Of a stretch of 64,000 nt of DNA, positions 53,063-60,272 are shown piece after piece (position 1 is the first letter of the stretch; the number at the start of each line of letters is the position of its first letter). This DNA comes from Bradyrhizobium tropiciagri. Its GTDB lineage: Bacteria > Pseudomonadota > Alphaproteobacteria > Rhizobiales > Xanthobacteraceae. A program made the position numbers and the translations under genes. The stretch lies in the NCBI RefSeq assembly GCF_018130545.1, contig NZ_JAFCKF010000003.1, forward strand, positions 186,001 through 250,000, written 5' to 3'. A model generated the notes under the pieces. The model had not been told where the DNA came from, ran no database searches, and saw only the letters and a list, made by a program, of their open reading frames with translations.

Positions 53063-53362
53063 GGGCTGCGCGTCACCTTCGCGGCGGAGATCAAGCGTGT
53101 CACCGGCGCCAACGATGATCAGGTTGCCGCCGCCCTTGGCGACCGCGACGTCAGGACGGGCCGGCAATACACTCGGCATGTCGAACAGGAGGCGCGGATC
53201 ATCAAGGTGTTCTTCGGCCAGTACTTGAAGCCGAAAGCCGGCGTCTCCGAGGCCGCCCTAGTCGAGCACATCACCGCCCGTGTGATGGAAACGATCCGCG
53301 ACGCGCGAACAGGAACGGAACAAGATTTAGAAAACGGTACGGCCCAGGCTTTCCAAAACTAG
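53048..53362 (+). pseudogene. Tyrosine recombinase (integrase) C-terminal fragment
   Basis: About 105 residues of a phage integrase: GITKHGLRVTFAAEIKRVTG holds the HxLR box and DRDVRTGRQYTRHVE the catalytic Tyr, followed by an ordinary tail. The core-binding and N-terminal parts are gone; the sequence before 53048 does not belong to an integrase. It stops 26 bp short of the right repeat, exactly where an integrase is expected to sit next to its attachment site. Confidence 0.75.
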
Positions 53363-53388
53363 AAAATTGCTAGCAAATACAAACCCTT

Positions 53389-53413
53389 AAAAGAAAAGGG
53401 AGGGTGCTGAGAA
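53389..53413. repeat. Right attachment repeat (attR)
   Basis: Exact copy of 47493-47517. It covers the T-run side, the first stem arm and the loop of the intrinsic terminator at 53389-53422. Confidence 0.85.
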
Positions 53414-53422
53414 CACCCTCCC
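53389..53422 (-). terminator. Intrinsic terminator overlapping attR
   Basis: GGGAGGGTG (53398-53406) pairs perfectly with CACCCTCCC (53414-53422) around a 7-base loop. On the minus strand the stem is followed by TTTTCTTTT. In the plus direction there is no T run, so it ends a minus-strand transcript. Confidence 0.82.
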
Positions 53423-53592
53423 TGATCGGTCGGTCTTGTCATGCCCCAGAGGGATCGGGAGACCATCCCCACCCCTCCCCGCACGATGACCAAACTGTTT
53501 GACGCCACCTGTGTACCAACCCCGCCGGCGCTTGGGGCAGCCGGCGAACGGGAACGCCGCAACCCTATGCGGGCCCGTCGCGGACGCCAAGG

Positions 53593-53621
53593 ACATAGTT
53601 AAATTTACGTTAACAACACAA
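53593..53621 (-). promoter_or_regulatory. Candidate promoter of the small RNA
   Basis: On the minus strand, TTGTGT (53616-53621) and CTATGT (53593-53598) are separated by 17 bp. Start of transcription would be near 53586. Confidence 0.45.
53599..53613. promoter_or_regulatory. Perfect CtrA box in the sRNA/PAS-gene intergenic region
   Basis: TTAAATTTACGTTAA is a full TTAA-N7-TTAA match. It lies in the spacer of the candidate small-RNA promoter, so CtrA binding would repress that promoter; it is also 149 bp upstream of the PAS gene. Confidence 0.6.
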
Positions 53622-53669
53622 AGCTGCCGATAAGCCGCCCAAACCGCGGCCACGGCATGGACGCTGCAC

Positions 53670-53730
53670 AGCCTTCCCTGCACAACAGAGAAGGGAAGGC
53701 GCCTGAGCAAAACCGGGACAGATGTGTCCC
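53670..53730 (+). promoter_or_regulatory. Two perfect hairpins in the PAS-gene leader
   Basis: GCCTTCCCT/AGGGAAGGC (53670-53699, 12-base loop) and CGGGACA/TGTCCCG (53713-53730, 4-base loop) lie just upstream of the PAS gene ATG at 53762. They may be operators or affect translation of the leader; no T run follows either. Confidence 0.4.
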
Positions 53731-53761
53731 GCCGAGACAGGCGCCGGGCAAGGTTCGTTAG

Positions 53762-54316
53762 ATGAAACACAGCTCCAGCCGCGAATACTTCGCTTATTGG
53801 AATGCGAAGCGTGGTACCGCGCGTGCACCCGACAGGAGTGAGTTCGAGCCGTCCGCGGTGCGCGAGCTGCTGTCCGACATCTTCGTGCTGTCCTATGACG
53901 GCGAGACCCGCTTCCCGTTCCGCGTCGCCGGCACCCGCACCTCCGCCCTGCTCGGCCGCGACCTCAAGAACCAGAGCTTTTCCGCGCTGTTCACCGGCGA
54001 GAGCCGCGGCGAGATCGAGGACATCATCACCTGCGTCGTCGAAGAGACCCTGCCGGCCATCGCCGGCATCACCGCCACGACCGAGGCCGGTGCCAAGGCG
54101 CATCTTGAACTGCTGCTGCTGCCGTTCACCGCCCGCGTCCATATGCCGGCAAGCCTGACCGGCCTGCTCGCCCCGTTCGAGGACGACGTCACGAGGCTGC
54201 GCGACCTGGTGCTGACCTCGTGGCGCTACCTGCATCCCCAGGAGCGGTTTGTGCCGCGCACCCTGCGCAAGCTCGCGATCGCGCGCGGCCTGATGGTCTA
54301 CGAAGGGCTGCGCTAG
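53762..54316 (+). CDS. PAS-domain protein (PAS_5 type)
   Basis: A 184-residue cytosolic protein consisting of a single PAS-like domain (residues about 5-135: REYFAYWNAKRGTAR, LSDIFVLSYDGETRFPFRVAGT, GRDLKNQSFSALFTG) of the PAS_5 type, plus a helical tail ending VYEGLR. Stand-alone PAS proteins of this kind in alphaproteobacteria can bind small ligands and take part in cell-cycle signalling, for example Caulobacter MopJ. A CtrA box in the upstream region fits that. The ribosome binding site is weak. Confidence 0.82.
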   Translation: MKHSSSREYFAYWNAKRGTARAPDRSEFEPSAVRELLSDIFVLSYDGETRFPFRVAGTRTSALLGRDLKNQSFSALFTGESRGEIEDIITCVVEETLPAIAGITATTEAGAKAHLELLLLPFTARVHMPASLTGLLAPFEDDVTRLRDLVLTSWRYLHPQERFVPRTLRKLAIARGLMVYEGLR

Positions 54317-54448
54317 CCGCCCTCCTCGCCCATCGTGCCATGGGATGACCGGTGCCGATCGCTTGCACCGCGCCCCGCGGAACTCTATTAGCTGTCTTGC
54401 CGCCACAGCGGGCGTGACCCGCTCAATGCAGCTGCGGCGGGGCTCGGC

Positions 54449-56182
54449 ATGTTTCGAAATTCGATCAAGCAGAAGATCGTTGGCATTGCCGCGGGACTGA
54501 TCGTCCTCGCGGTGATCACCTCGCTGCTGTCCATGGTGATGGCGGGTCAGGTCGGCCATCTCCTCGACGAGCTCACCAACCGCTACATCCCCGCCTACGG
54601 CCACCTCGCCCGCGTCAACATCCGCTCGCTGGAGCGGTCGCTGGCGATGCGCCGGATGATGATGGCGAAGATGCAGGCGCCGGGCGAAGACGGCGGCTAC
54701 GCGGCAGCGCGCAAGACGTTCGACGAGATCGAGCCGACGATCAAGCGCGAGGCCGAGGCCGCGCGCGTGCAGATCGATGCGATCATCGCCGATCCCTCGA
54801 CGCCATCAGACAATGCCGCGCTCGGGCGCCTCGATGACCGCATCGACAATGCCGTCAACGACTTGCTGATGCGCCTGAACGCGGAGAACAAGACGCTGCT
54901 CGAGCAGCTCGATGCCCAGGAGTTTGCCGCCGCGAAAGCGACCACGCTCCGCGCCGACGCCCTGCGCGACGATTTCAATAACCGGATCGAGAGCATCCGG
55001 ACCGACATGCTGGCGCAGGTCGCGTCTGCCGCGGCCAAGGTGATGAGCGCCCAGCAGCGGGCGATCATCATCTCCGGCGTCGTCACCGCGATTGCCGCGA
55101 TCCTCGGCTTCGTGTTCGCGATGCTGGTCGGCAGCGGCATCACCCGCCCGGTGATGCGCCTGCTCGAGAGCACCCGCGAGGTCGAGGCCGGCCGGCTCGA
55201 TGGCGCCATCGCCATCACGACCCAGGACGAAATCGGACAGCTCTCCGCCGCCTTCAACCGCATGATCGAGACGCTGCGCCACAACCAGCGCATCCGCGAG
55301 ACCTTCGGCCGCTATATCAATCCACGGATCGCCGAAGGCCTGCTCGAGCAGCCGGCCATCGCCGCCACCGAAGGGCAGCGCCGCGTCATGACGGTGATGT
55401 TCTGCGACATGAAGGGCTTCACCCACCTGAGCGAAGGCGTGACCCCGAGCGGCCTCGTCAAGATCATGAACCTCTATCTGTCGACGATGTCCGCGCCGGT
55501 CCATGCGCATCGCGGCATCATCGACAAATACATCGGCGACGCCATCATGGCCTATTGGGGCGCCCCGTTCGTCGAGGAGGCCGAGCAGACCCATCTGGCG
55601 GCGCTTGCCGCCATCGACATGGTCGGCCAGGTCAACAAGCTGCGCAAGGATCTGCCCGAACTGCTCGGCGTGCGCGCGATCCCCGCCGACTGCGACATCC
55701 GGATCGGGATCGCGACCGGCGAGGCGCTGGTCGGCAGCATCGGCTCCGAATTCATGATGAGCTACACCGTGCTCGGCGACACCGTGAACCTCGCCTCGCG
55801 GCTGGAAGGCGCCAACAAGTTCTACGGCAGCCGCTGCCTGATCTCGGAAGCCACCGCAGCGGCCTGCGCCGCGACCATCGAGCTGCGCGAGATCGATCGC
55901 CTGGTCGTAATGGGGCAGAGCCTGCCGGTCGCCGTGTTCGAGATCATCGGCAAGAAGGACGAGCTGACACCAGCGCAGACCGAGCTGCGGCAGCACTATG
56001 CGGACGGCCTCGCCGCCTATCGCGCACAGCGCTGGGACGACGCCGATCAAGCCTTCACCGCGGCGCTGGGTGTAGCGCCGGGCGACGGCCCGTCGACCGC
56101 AATGAAGGCGCGCGTCGCGAGCTTCAGGCAGCATCCGCCGGCTGCGGATTGGGACGGCGCCTGGCACCTGGAGTATAAGTAG
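54449..56182 (+). CDS. Membrane HAMP / class III adenylate cyclase
   Basis: A 577-residue cyclase. Residues 1-35 contain a transmembrane helix, then a periplasmic sensor helix region (about 40-190, four-helix-bundle outline), a second helix (IIISGVVTAIAAILGFVFAMLV), a HAMP domain (about 225-280) and the cyclase domain (about 305-500). The metal and ribose sites are there: VMFCDMKGFTHLSEG, DKYIGDAIMAYWG and NLASRLEG. The C-terminal 60 residues are a TPR-like helix pair. It makes cAMP in response to an unknown extracytoplasmic signal. Confidence 0.92.
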   Translation: MFRNSIKQKIVGIAAGLIVLAVITSLLSMVMAGQVGHLLDELTNRYIPAYGHLARVNIRSLERSLAMRRMMMAKMQAPGEDGGYAAARKTFDEIEPTIKREAEAARVQIDAIIADPSTPSDNAALGRLDDRIDNAVNDLLMRLNAENKTLLEQLDAQEFAAAKATTLRADALRDDFNNRIESIRTDMLAQVASAAAKVMSAQQRAIIISGVVTAIAAILGFVFAMLVGSGITRPVMRLLESTREVEAGRLDGAIAITTQDEIGQLSAAFNRMIETLRHNQRIRETFGRYINPRIAEGLLEQPAIAATEGQRRVMTVMFCDMKGFTHLSEGVTPSGLVKIMNLYLSTMSAPVHAHRGIIDKYIGDAIMAYWGAPFVEEAEQTHLAALAAIDMVGQVNKLRKDLPELLGVRAIPADCDIRIGIATGEALVGSIGSEFMMSYTVLGDTVNLASRLEGANKFYGSRCLISEATAAACAATIELREIDRLVVMGQSLPVAVFEIIGKKDELTPAQTELRQHYADGLAAYRAQRWDDADQAFTAALGVAPGDGPSTAMKARVASFRQHPPAADWDGAWHLEYK

Positions 56183-56262
56183 CGGCACAACCCGCTAGTG
56201 AGGACGGAAGCCGTTGGCGCCATAGTCGCATAATCTGCGTACAAATCACGATCGAGACCGCC

Positions 56263-56685
56263 ATGCCCGAGCTGATCAATATTGGTGCCCTGCAACTCAA
56301 ATTCCTGCAGAGCAAGGAAACCACCGGCGGCAGCATCGACCTGTTCGAGATGACGCTGCAACCGAACGCGCGGATGCCGATCCCGCACTATCACGAGAGC
56401 TGGGACGAAACGATCTACGGGCTGTCGGGCGTCTCGACCTGGCGGATCGCCGGCAAGGATATCGACCTCGGTGCCGGCGAGACGTTGTTCATCAAGCGCG
56501 GTATCGTGCACAGCTTCACCAACCGCTCGGACGGTCCCGCGAGCTGTCTCTGCATGCTGAGCCCCGGCGCACTCGGACCAAAATACTTCAAGGAGATGGC
56601 AGCGCTGCTCGCCTGCGGCGCGCCCGATCCCGCCAAGATGAAGGAAGTCATGCTGCGCTACGGGCTGGTGCCTGTGGCGTCTTGA
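56263..56685 (+). CDS. Cupin domain protein
   Basis: A 140-residue single-cupin protein. The metal-binding motif HYHESWDETIYGLSG gives two His and a Glu, and the second half KRGIVHSFTNRSDGP gives the third His. Substrate is unknown; such proteins are often dioxygenases, isomerases or binding proteins. It is separated from the cyclase by 80 bp on the same strand. Confidence 0.8.
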   Translation: MPELINIGALQLKFLQSKETTGGSIDLFEMTLQPNARMPIPHYHESWDETIYGLSGVSTWRIAGKDIDLGAGETLFIKRGIVHSFTNRSDGPASCLCMLSPGALGPKYFKEMAALLACGAPDPAKMKEVMLRYGLVPVAS

Positions 56686-57201
56686 GGCCGTCAGGCGGTC
56701 AATGTCATGAATTGTGCAGGCAGGCTCAGCCGGTTCGGTCGATATCGGAGAGATCCGTTTTCATCATCGATCATCCTCGTCTCCGCGCATACGGATCGAC
56801 ATTAAGGATTTGATGGACGTGGCCTCGTTTCCGTTCTCCCCCGTGGGGTGCCATCAATCGGCGGCCAATAGGGCTGCGGCGACGTGCCGTCCACGACATA
56901 ACAATGCTGCACTTGCGAACAAACCTGAAGCCCGGTTCTGACTGGCGAAATGACATCGATTAGGAACCAAAGTTCCGCGAAAGTCATATACTGGATGGCC
57001 GCGGCGCGTTGCCGTGGGTCGCTTTTGAGCTCGTGGATGCCGCAAGAGAGTTGATCGGCTCGCCGTCAACCTGGTCGAGCCTCGTCGCTGGCGCGACATT
57101 GGTGATGGATCGCAGAGCTCCAGCGCGTTTTTGAAACCACGGAGCGATGGCGGTGGCGAGCGCAACATCAGCAGGAGCCCGGCTTCCTCCGAGGAGGAAA
57201 C
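56686..57201. other. 516-bp intergenic region without a clear gene
   Basis: Short frames exist on both strands but none has a family-like sequence, ribosome binding site or stable composition. The right part contains the leader of the DUF3311 gene, with the strong ribosome binding site GAGGAGGAAAC near 57191. No repeat or terminator was recognised. Confidence 0.5.
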
Positions 57202-57405
57202 GTGAATCGACATATCAGACGTACAGAATGGAGCTGGTGGTACCTGCTCCTTCTCATTCAATTCTTCGCAGTGCTCTGGCCGCCATTCTACAACAGGATC
57301 GAGCCATCCTGGATCGGCATGCCATTCTTCTACTGGTATCAACTTCTTTGGATCATCATCGGAGCCGTCCTGACTGCGATCGTCTACTTTGCAACCGAGG
57401 ACTAA
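57202..57405 (+). CDS. DUF3311 membrane protein
   Basis: A 67-residue two-helix membrane protein (YLLLLIQFFAVLWPPFYN, PFFYWYQLLWIIIGAVLTAIVYF) matching the DUF3311 family. These small proteins are usually encoded directly before a sodium:solute symporter gene, as here. GTG 57202 follows a perfect GAGGAGGAAAC ribosome binding site. It probably assists assembly or function of the symporter. Confidence 0.85.
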   Translation: MNRHIRRTEWSWWYLLLLIQFFAVLWPPFYNRIEPSWIGMPFFYWYQLLWIIIGAVLTAIVYFATED

Positions 57406-57478
57406 AGCATGATCCGGAAAAGCGTGAAGCGTTCTCCGTTGCGACAAACGCGGAATGCGTTTGCGCGGAGGTCATGCT
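57406..57478. repeat. Degenerate AGCATGATC intergenic repeat
   Basis: Begins AGCATGATCCGGAAAAG and ends GTCATGCT, matching the ends of the 29.5 kb element on the opposite strand. The middle is altered. It lies between the DUF3311 and symporter genes. Confidence 0.5.
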
Positions 57479-57609
57479 CAACAAGGAGCTGCAGCGCTAT
57501 CACGATTTAACGCAATCACATCGAGCTGCGCACCGAAACAATGTCGGGCCGGACTGCCGAAGTGAGGAGAAAGCGACGAGATAACGCGGAGGGCTAACCG
57601 GAGGGTGCC

Positions 57610-59166
57610 GTGCAGAACGTGAACTGGACCGCCTTCATCATTTTCGCGGTGCTGTTTGTCTTCATCACCTGGCTGGGCTTTGCCGCGGCCCGCTGGCGCC
57701 AGGGAGACCTCGACCTCTTGCATGAATGGGGGCTCGGAGGACGTCGTTTCGGTACCATCGTCACCTGGTTCCTGATCGGCGGCGACCTCTACACGGCTTA
57801 CACGTTCATTGCCGTTCCGGCACTCGCCTTCGGGGCCGGCGCAATTGCGTTTTTCGCAGTCCCCTACACGATCGTCGCCTACCCCATTCTCTTCCTGGCA
57901 TTTCCGCGACTGTGGTACGTTTGTCACAAGCACAATTACATCACCGCCGCCGACTTCGTGCGCGGGCGCTTCGGCAACCGCTGGCTCGCGCTGGCAGTCG
58001 CGGTGACCGGCATCGTGGCGACGATGCCGTACATCGCGTTGCAACTTGTCGGGCTGCAGGTCGTGATCGGAGGCTTGGGCATTTCGGGAGAGGGTTACGC
58101 CGGGGACCTGCCGCTCGTCATCGCTTTCATCATACTCGCAGCCTTCACTTACTCGAGCGGGCTACGAGCCCCCGCCTCGATCGCCATCGTCAAGGACATC
58201 CTCATCTATGTGACCGCATTCGCTGCGGTCGTCGTCGTGCCGATCCAACTGGGCGGCTTTGAGAAGATCTTTGCGGCCGTACCGGCCTCGAAGCTGCTGC
58301 TGGCTGCTCCCGGCGCCAACACGACTGGCGCATATGGGGCTTACGCGACACTGGCACTGGGATCGGCGCTTGCGCTCTTCCTCTATCCGCACTCGATCAC
58401 CGGGATCTTCGCTGCAAGCAGCGGTCGCGCGATCCGTCGCAACGCCGCACTGCTGCCGGGCTATTCGTTCATGCTCGGTCTGCTCGCGCTCATCGGCTTC
58501 TTCGCCATCGCCGCAGGCGTCAGCGACCTTCCCGAATATGCTGCCGGCTTCAAGCAATTCGGCAACAACTTTGCAGTGCCGGCACTGTTCCTCCATAGCT
58601 TCCCCTCATGGTTCGTGGGGATCGCATTCGCGGCCGTCGGGATCGGAGCACTCGTCCCGGCGGCGATCATGTCGATTGCCGCGGCCAATCTCTATACGCG
58701 CAACATTCATCGCGAGTTCATCAATCGACAGCCGACCGACCGGCAAGAAGCGCAGATGGCAAAGTGGGTATCGCTGATTGTCAAATTTGGCGCGCTGGTC
58801 TTTATCATCTTCCTGCCGTCCAAGTTTGCGATTTACCTGCAGCTCCTCGGTGGCATCTGGATCATCCAGACGCTGCCCTCGGTGTTGCTGGGCGTGTATA
58901 CCCGCTGGTTCAATGATTGGGCATTGCTGATCGGTTGGGCCGCCGGAATCGCCACTGGCACCACGATGTTCATCGCTGCGAAACTTGCCCCGACCTATGC
59001 GCTTGCGATCGGCACCTTCACCTTCCCAGGCTATGCGGCGTTTTACGCAGTGATCGTCAACCTGGGTCTGACAGTTGTCCTCACCCTGCTGCTCACCTCA
59101 CTGGGCGCCGGCTCGACCGACGAAACCGCCGCAACCGAATATCATGCGCCGTCGCCGACGGCGTGA
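57610..59166 (+). CDS. Sodium:solute symporter, MctP-like
   Basis: A 518-residue SSS-family transporter with about 13 helices; the sodium-site helix 1 (NWTAFIIFAVLFVFITWLGF) and GGRRFGTIVTWFLIGGDLYTAYTF fit. The pairing with DUF3311 and the general likeness suggest the MctP monocarboxylate (lactate/pyruvate/alanine) permease of rhizobia; substrate assignment is inference. GTG 57610 follows GAGGGTGCC. It is 204 bp after the DUF3311 gene with a repeat between, so co-transcription is likely. Confidence 0.85.
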   Translation: MQNVNWTAFIIFAVLFVFITWLGFAAARWRQGDLDLLHEWGLGGRRFGTIVTWFLIGGDLYTAYTFIAVPALAFGAGAIAFFAVPYTIVAYPILFLAFPRLWYVCHKHNYITAADFVRGRFGNRWLALAVAVTGIVATMPYIALQLVGLQVVIGGLGISGEGYAGDLPLVIAFIILAAFTYSSGLRAPASIAIVKDILIYVTAFAAVVVVPIQLGGFEKIFAAVPASKLLLAAPGANTTGAYGAYATLALGSALALFLYPHSITGIFAASSGRAIRRNAALLPGYSFMLGLLALIGFFAIAAGVSDLPEYAAGFKQFGNNFAVPALFLHSFPSWFVGIAFAAVGIGALVPAAIMSIAAANLYTRNIHREFINRQPTDRQEAQMAKWVSLIVKFGALVFIIFLPSKFAIYLQLLGGIWIIQTLPSVLLGVYTRWFNDWALLIGWAAGIATGTTMFIAAKLAPTYALAIGTFTFPGYAAFYAVIVNLGLTVVLTLLLTSLGAGSTDETAATEYHAPSPTA

Positions 59167-59415
59167 TCCGCGGCGACACGACTCCCGGCCAGCGCCCGGC
59201 CGAGGGCATGCCGCGCAACTAACACGAATGTTAGATTCTGACTGCCCGCTCCAGGACCGTGACACCGCGTGTGCAACACGCGGCGGCGCCGCCCGCGCCA
59301 GACGGGCAGCGCGATTGCCAGATTCTTTCCCGCAACATTTTTCTTGAAGAATGGGGAATGCCACGCGTCACGCGGAGTTGTTGGTTCAGGTCAACGGCTG
59401 TCCTCGGAGGTGCGC

Positions 59416-60018
59416 ATGATCAAGTCACCGATGAAGCTCGTAACGCTTGCGGCATTCCTGATGGTGCCGCTCACCCTGTTCCCCTCGCAATCAACCATGG
59501 CCGCCGGAGGCGGCGGTGGCGGAGGCGGTGGAGACCCCTACGGGTCGAGCTACGGCACGCCCGCGCCGTCCTATCCTCAGGAAAAGGACAAGAAGACCAC
59601 GCAGAAGGCCAAGAAACCGGCCAGGCAGTCCAGCTTCGAGGATCCTGCATTCCGCGAGGGCTATCGCGCGGCCTATGCAACGATCTACGAGCGCAACGAC
59701 TTCGCCGCCGCGATCGAGCAATTGCACGCGCTCGGCAACGACGACCATCCGAACGTCGCCAATCTGATCGGCTACTCCTACCGCAAGCTCGGCGACTACA
59801 AGCAGTCGCAAATCTGGTACGAGCGCGCGCTGAAGGCTGATCCGAACCATGTGCTGACGTGGAATTATTACGGCCTGTGGCAGATCGAACAGGGCAACCG
59901 CGATGCTGCGCAGTATCATCTGAGCCGGATCGCCGAGATTTGTGGCACTGACTGCGCGGAGTATCGCACCCTGGCGGAGGCACTGGAGAAGCCGCCGGGA
60001 ACGAATCTCGTCTATTGA
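59416..60018 (+). CDS. Exported TPR-repeat protein, second copy
   Basis: A 200-residue protein from ATG 59416 with ribosome binding site CGGAGGTGCGC. A signal peptide precedes a nine-residue Gly run, a Lys-rich linker and two to three TPRs (FAAAIEQLHALGNDD, NLIGYSYRKLGDYKQSQIWYERALKADP). It is clearly homologous to the protein at 6.6 kb and shares the C-terminus EKPPGT-LVY. Two Cys (ICGTDC) near the end are absent from the other copy. Function unknown. Confidence 0.8.
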   Translation: MIKSPMKLVTLAAFLMVPLTLFPSQSTMAAGGGGGGGGGDPYGSSYGTPAPSYPQEKDKKTTQKAKKPARQSSFEDPAFREGYRAAYATIYERNDFAAAIEQLHALGNDDHPNVANLIGYSYRKLGDYKQSQIWYERALKADPNHVLTWNYYGLWQIEQGNRDAAQYHLSRIAEICGTDCAEYRTLAEALEKPPGTNLVY

Positions 60019-60020
60019 GC

Positions 60021-60102
60021 GCGCAATGTAGCCCGCATGAGCGGAACGACATGCGGGGTGGAACGACCCCGGATATCGCTCCGCTCATCCGGGCTACGCG
60101 CC
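60021..60102. repeat. Inverted intergenic repeat after the TPR gene
   Basis: GTAGCCCGCATGAGCGGA (from 60028) mirrors TCCGCTCATCCGGGCTAC (to 60097) around a GC-rich centre. It follows the TPR gene by a few bases and could function as a terminator or as a REP-like element. Confidence 0.6.
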
Positions 60103-60272
60103 TATGCTTTTGAGCCGCACTGGTCGCATGTCCGCTTTTGCGGGAGTTTTGCCGAGGCCGTGCCCTGACGGCGACACCGCAAAAAACCAATTCGATGCGT
60201 TGGGTCCCCATTGTCATCTGTTTGTCATGAATTGTGCCGACACGTCAGCGCCGGACCAGTTCGGGGACACGC

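Larger units (their letters stand above)
47493..53413. mobile_element. 5.9-kb island, probable decayed prophage, bounded by 25-bp direct repeats
   Basis: The segment is bounded by an exact 25-bp direct repeat and carries an AlpA-like phage regulator, an integrase C-terminal fragment next to the right repeat, a frameshifted phage-type gene, two O-acyltransferases and two unknown genes. Base composition is less GC-rich in the 48.0-49.3 kb part than in the neighbours. The flanking genes (rhomboid and PAS protein) are ordinary chromosome, and removal of the island would restore a continuous terminator region. It can no longer be complete, since only a scrap of the integrase is left. Confidence 0.8.
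53389..53586 (-). ncRNA. Candidate small RNA, about 200 nt, at the island attachment site
   Basis: No protein is convincing here, yet a promoter-like pair (TTGTGT, 17 bp, CTATGT) and a strong intrinsic terminator frame about 198 nt of minus-strand sequence. It can form several hairpins, for example CCGCA/TGCGG near 53546-53565, GCCGGC/GCCGGC near 53524-53550 and GGGA/TCCC near 53446-53468. Integrative elements often use the 3' ends of tRNA and small-RNA genes as attachment sites, which fits. No known RNA family was recognised; no Rfam search could be run. Confidence 0.45.

Noticed and set aside
47493-53413. tRNA or tmRNA gene as the island's integration target
   Set aside because: No cloverleaf, T-loop or CCA-like end was found on either side of the repeat; the target looks like a terminator instead.
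53387-54604. Minus-strand frames crossing the small-RNA region and the PAS gene
   Set aside because: They are antisense to the PAS gene, run through the intrinsic terminator and give low-complexity products.
56714-56941. 75-residue frame in the 516-bp gap
   Set aside because: Composition and sequence look random and no ribosome binding site precedes it.
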